Below are positions 23,122 through 23,424 of a stretch of DNA of 23,424 nucleotides, piece by piece. Position numbers and translations under genes: made by a program. Under the pieces are notes generated by a model. The model ran no database searches. It had not been told where the DNA came from and saw only the letters and a list, made by a program, of their open reading frames with translations. Origin of the DNA: a virus; IMG/VR virus record IMGVR_UViG_3300033148_002444, positions 1 to 23,424 of that record; one strand, given 5' to 3'. Position 1 is the stretch's first letter; every line of letters starts with the position of its first letter.

Positions 23122-23361
23122 CTACTGATTAACAAATTCTATAACACCTGAATCGAACCTATCAATCAACCTCACCTCTTCGTTGTAGTAGTGGTGTCCG
23201 GTTACGTCTTTGACATACACGTTTCGAGTTATCAAATACTTGTCAAGCTCTTTCCATCTGAATATTGTGGTCAAGTGCTTTCCGCTTATTAGAGACAGTT
23301 CGTTTGGTGTTACAAACCTCTTGTCTTTTAAGCTGCTCCTGTCTTTTTTGTATCTTCCCAT
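23122..23361 (-). CDS. small HTH DNA-binding protein, excisionase/MerR-like
   Basis: A 79-residue protein. Residues about 16-60 fit a short helix-turn-helix with wing: VTPNELSLISGKHLTTIFRWKE (HTH), then a beta wing with KDVTGHHYYNEEV. The layout (start of HTH at 'TP-E-A/L' and Arg-Trp at the recognition helix end) is like phage excisionase or MerR-type regulators. It may regulate phage genes or assist recombination. It starts one base after the upstream stop (TAG-A-ATG), so it belongs to a minus-strand operon entering from the right. Confidence 0.6.
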   Translation of the reverse strand: MGRYKKDRSSLKDKRFVTPNELSLISGKHLTTIFRWKELDKYLITRNVYVKDVTGHHYYNEEVRLIDRFDSGVIEFVNQ

Positions 23362-23362
23362 T

Positions 23363-23424
23363 CTATTGATTAGGTGTTAATGTTTTGGTTTCTCTATTGC
23401 TAGGCCGGAATCGATTAGCCCGAA
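23363..23424 (-). CDS. C-terminus of an upstream minus-strand gene (partial)
   Basis: An open frame enters from the right edge and ends with TAG one base before the HTH gene start; visible end residues are RPSNRETKTLTPNQ. The identical TAG-A-ATG junction further along the operon supports it. Too short to identify. Confidence 0.4.
   Translation of the reverse strand, partial: RANRFRPSNRETKTLTPNQ

Noticed and set aside
1-23424. CRISPR array, rRNA or insertion sequence
   Set aside because: No regularly spaced direct repeats, rRNA sequence, transposase or terminal repeats were seen; the only mobile-type gene is the HNH endonuclease.

Overview
The window is a late-gene and accessory segment of a tailed phage (or prophage) of a Bacteroidota host. 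The host assignment rests on promoters of the form TTG-N20-TAnnTTTG (two perfect matches, one near match), which is the -33/-7 arrangement of Bacteroidota housekeeping sigma factors and not the -35/-10 type of other bacteria, and on start sites with A-rich upstream sequence and no strong Shine-Dalgarno. Protein signatures (TP901-type tape measure, portal, MuF-like minor head protein, scaffold, capsid) are those of a long-tailed phage, probably a siphovirus. No terminase or integrase is visible, so lifestyle is uncertain.

Layout. 1-4901: end of the tail module, with a tape-measure protein open at the left edge and a large tail hub/baseplate-type protein. 4903-5280: a minus-strand lipoprotein gene with its own promoter-like element, a typical moron. 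5281-5469: a palindrome and an intrinsic terminator. 5470-5787: four tRNA genes (Phe, Tyr, Trp, Cys). 5872-8145: two cysteine-rich putative virion proteins, each behind its own promoter. 8145-10170: two glycosyltransferase-like genes, the second fused to a methyltransferase-like domain. 10250-15815: head module (portal, MuF-like minor head protein, small SAP/HeH-like protein, scaffold, major capsid protein) closed by a hairpin terminator. 15896-21061: neck/tail-completion, decoration and fibre-like proteins in tightly overlapping frames. 21072-21849: small proteins including two membrane proteins, the second holin-like. 21902-22405 (minus): free-standing NUMOD4-HNH-AP2 endonuclease. 22406-22608: a divergent control region with two strong inverted repeats. 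22609-23424: small membrane proteins and a small HTH protein, mostly on the minus strand.

The plus-strand genes are joined by TAATG or ATGA overlaps almost throughout, implying translational coupling within a few long late transcripts. These start at promoters near 5814, 7491 and 13352. Three genes (lipoprotein, the 13387 gene, the 22609 gene) have the -7 element exactly 4 nt before ATG, which predicts leaderless mRNAs.

The most notable points are: a tRNA set decoding only U-first codons, in which tRNA-Phe and tRNA-Tyr lack the usual A37; an unusually cysteine-rich virion protein set beside a tRNA-Cys gene; a glycosyltransferase-methyltransferase fusion inside the structural cluster; a portal with a DnaJ-like CxxCxGxG motif; a convergent lipoprotein moron; and the operator-like repeats around 22544-22612.
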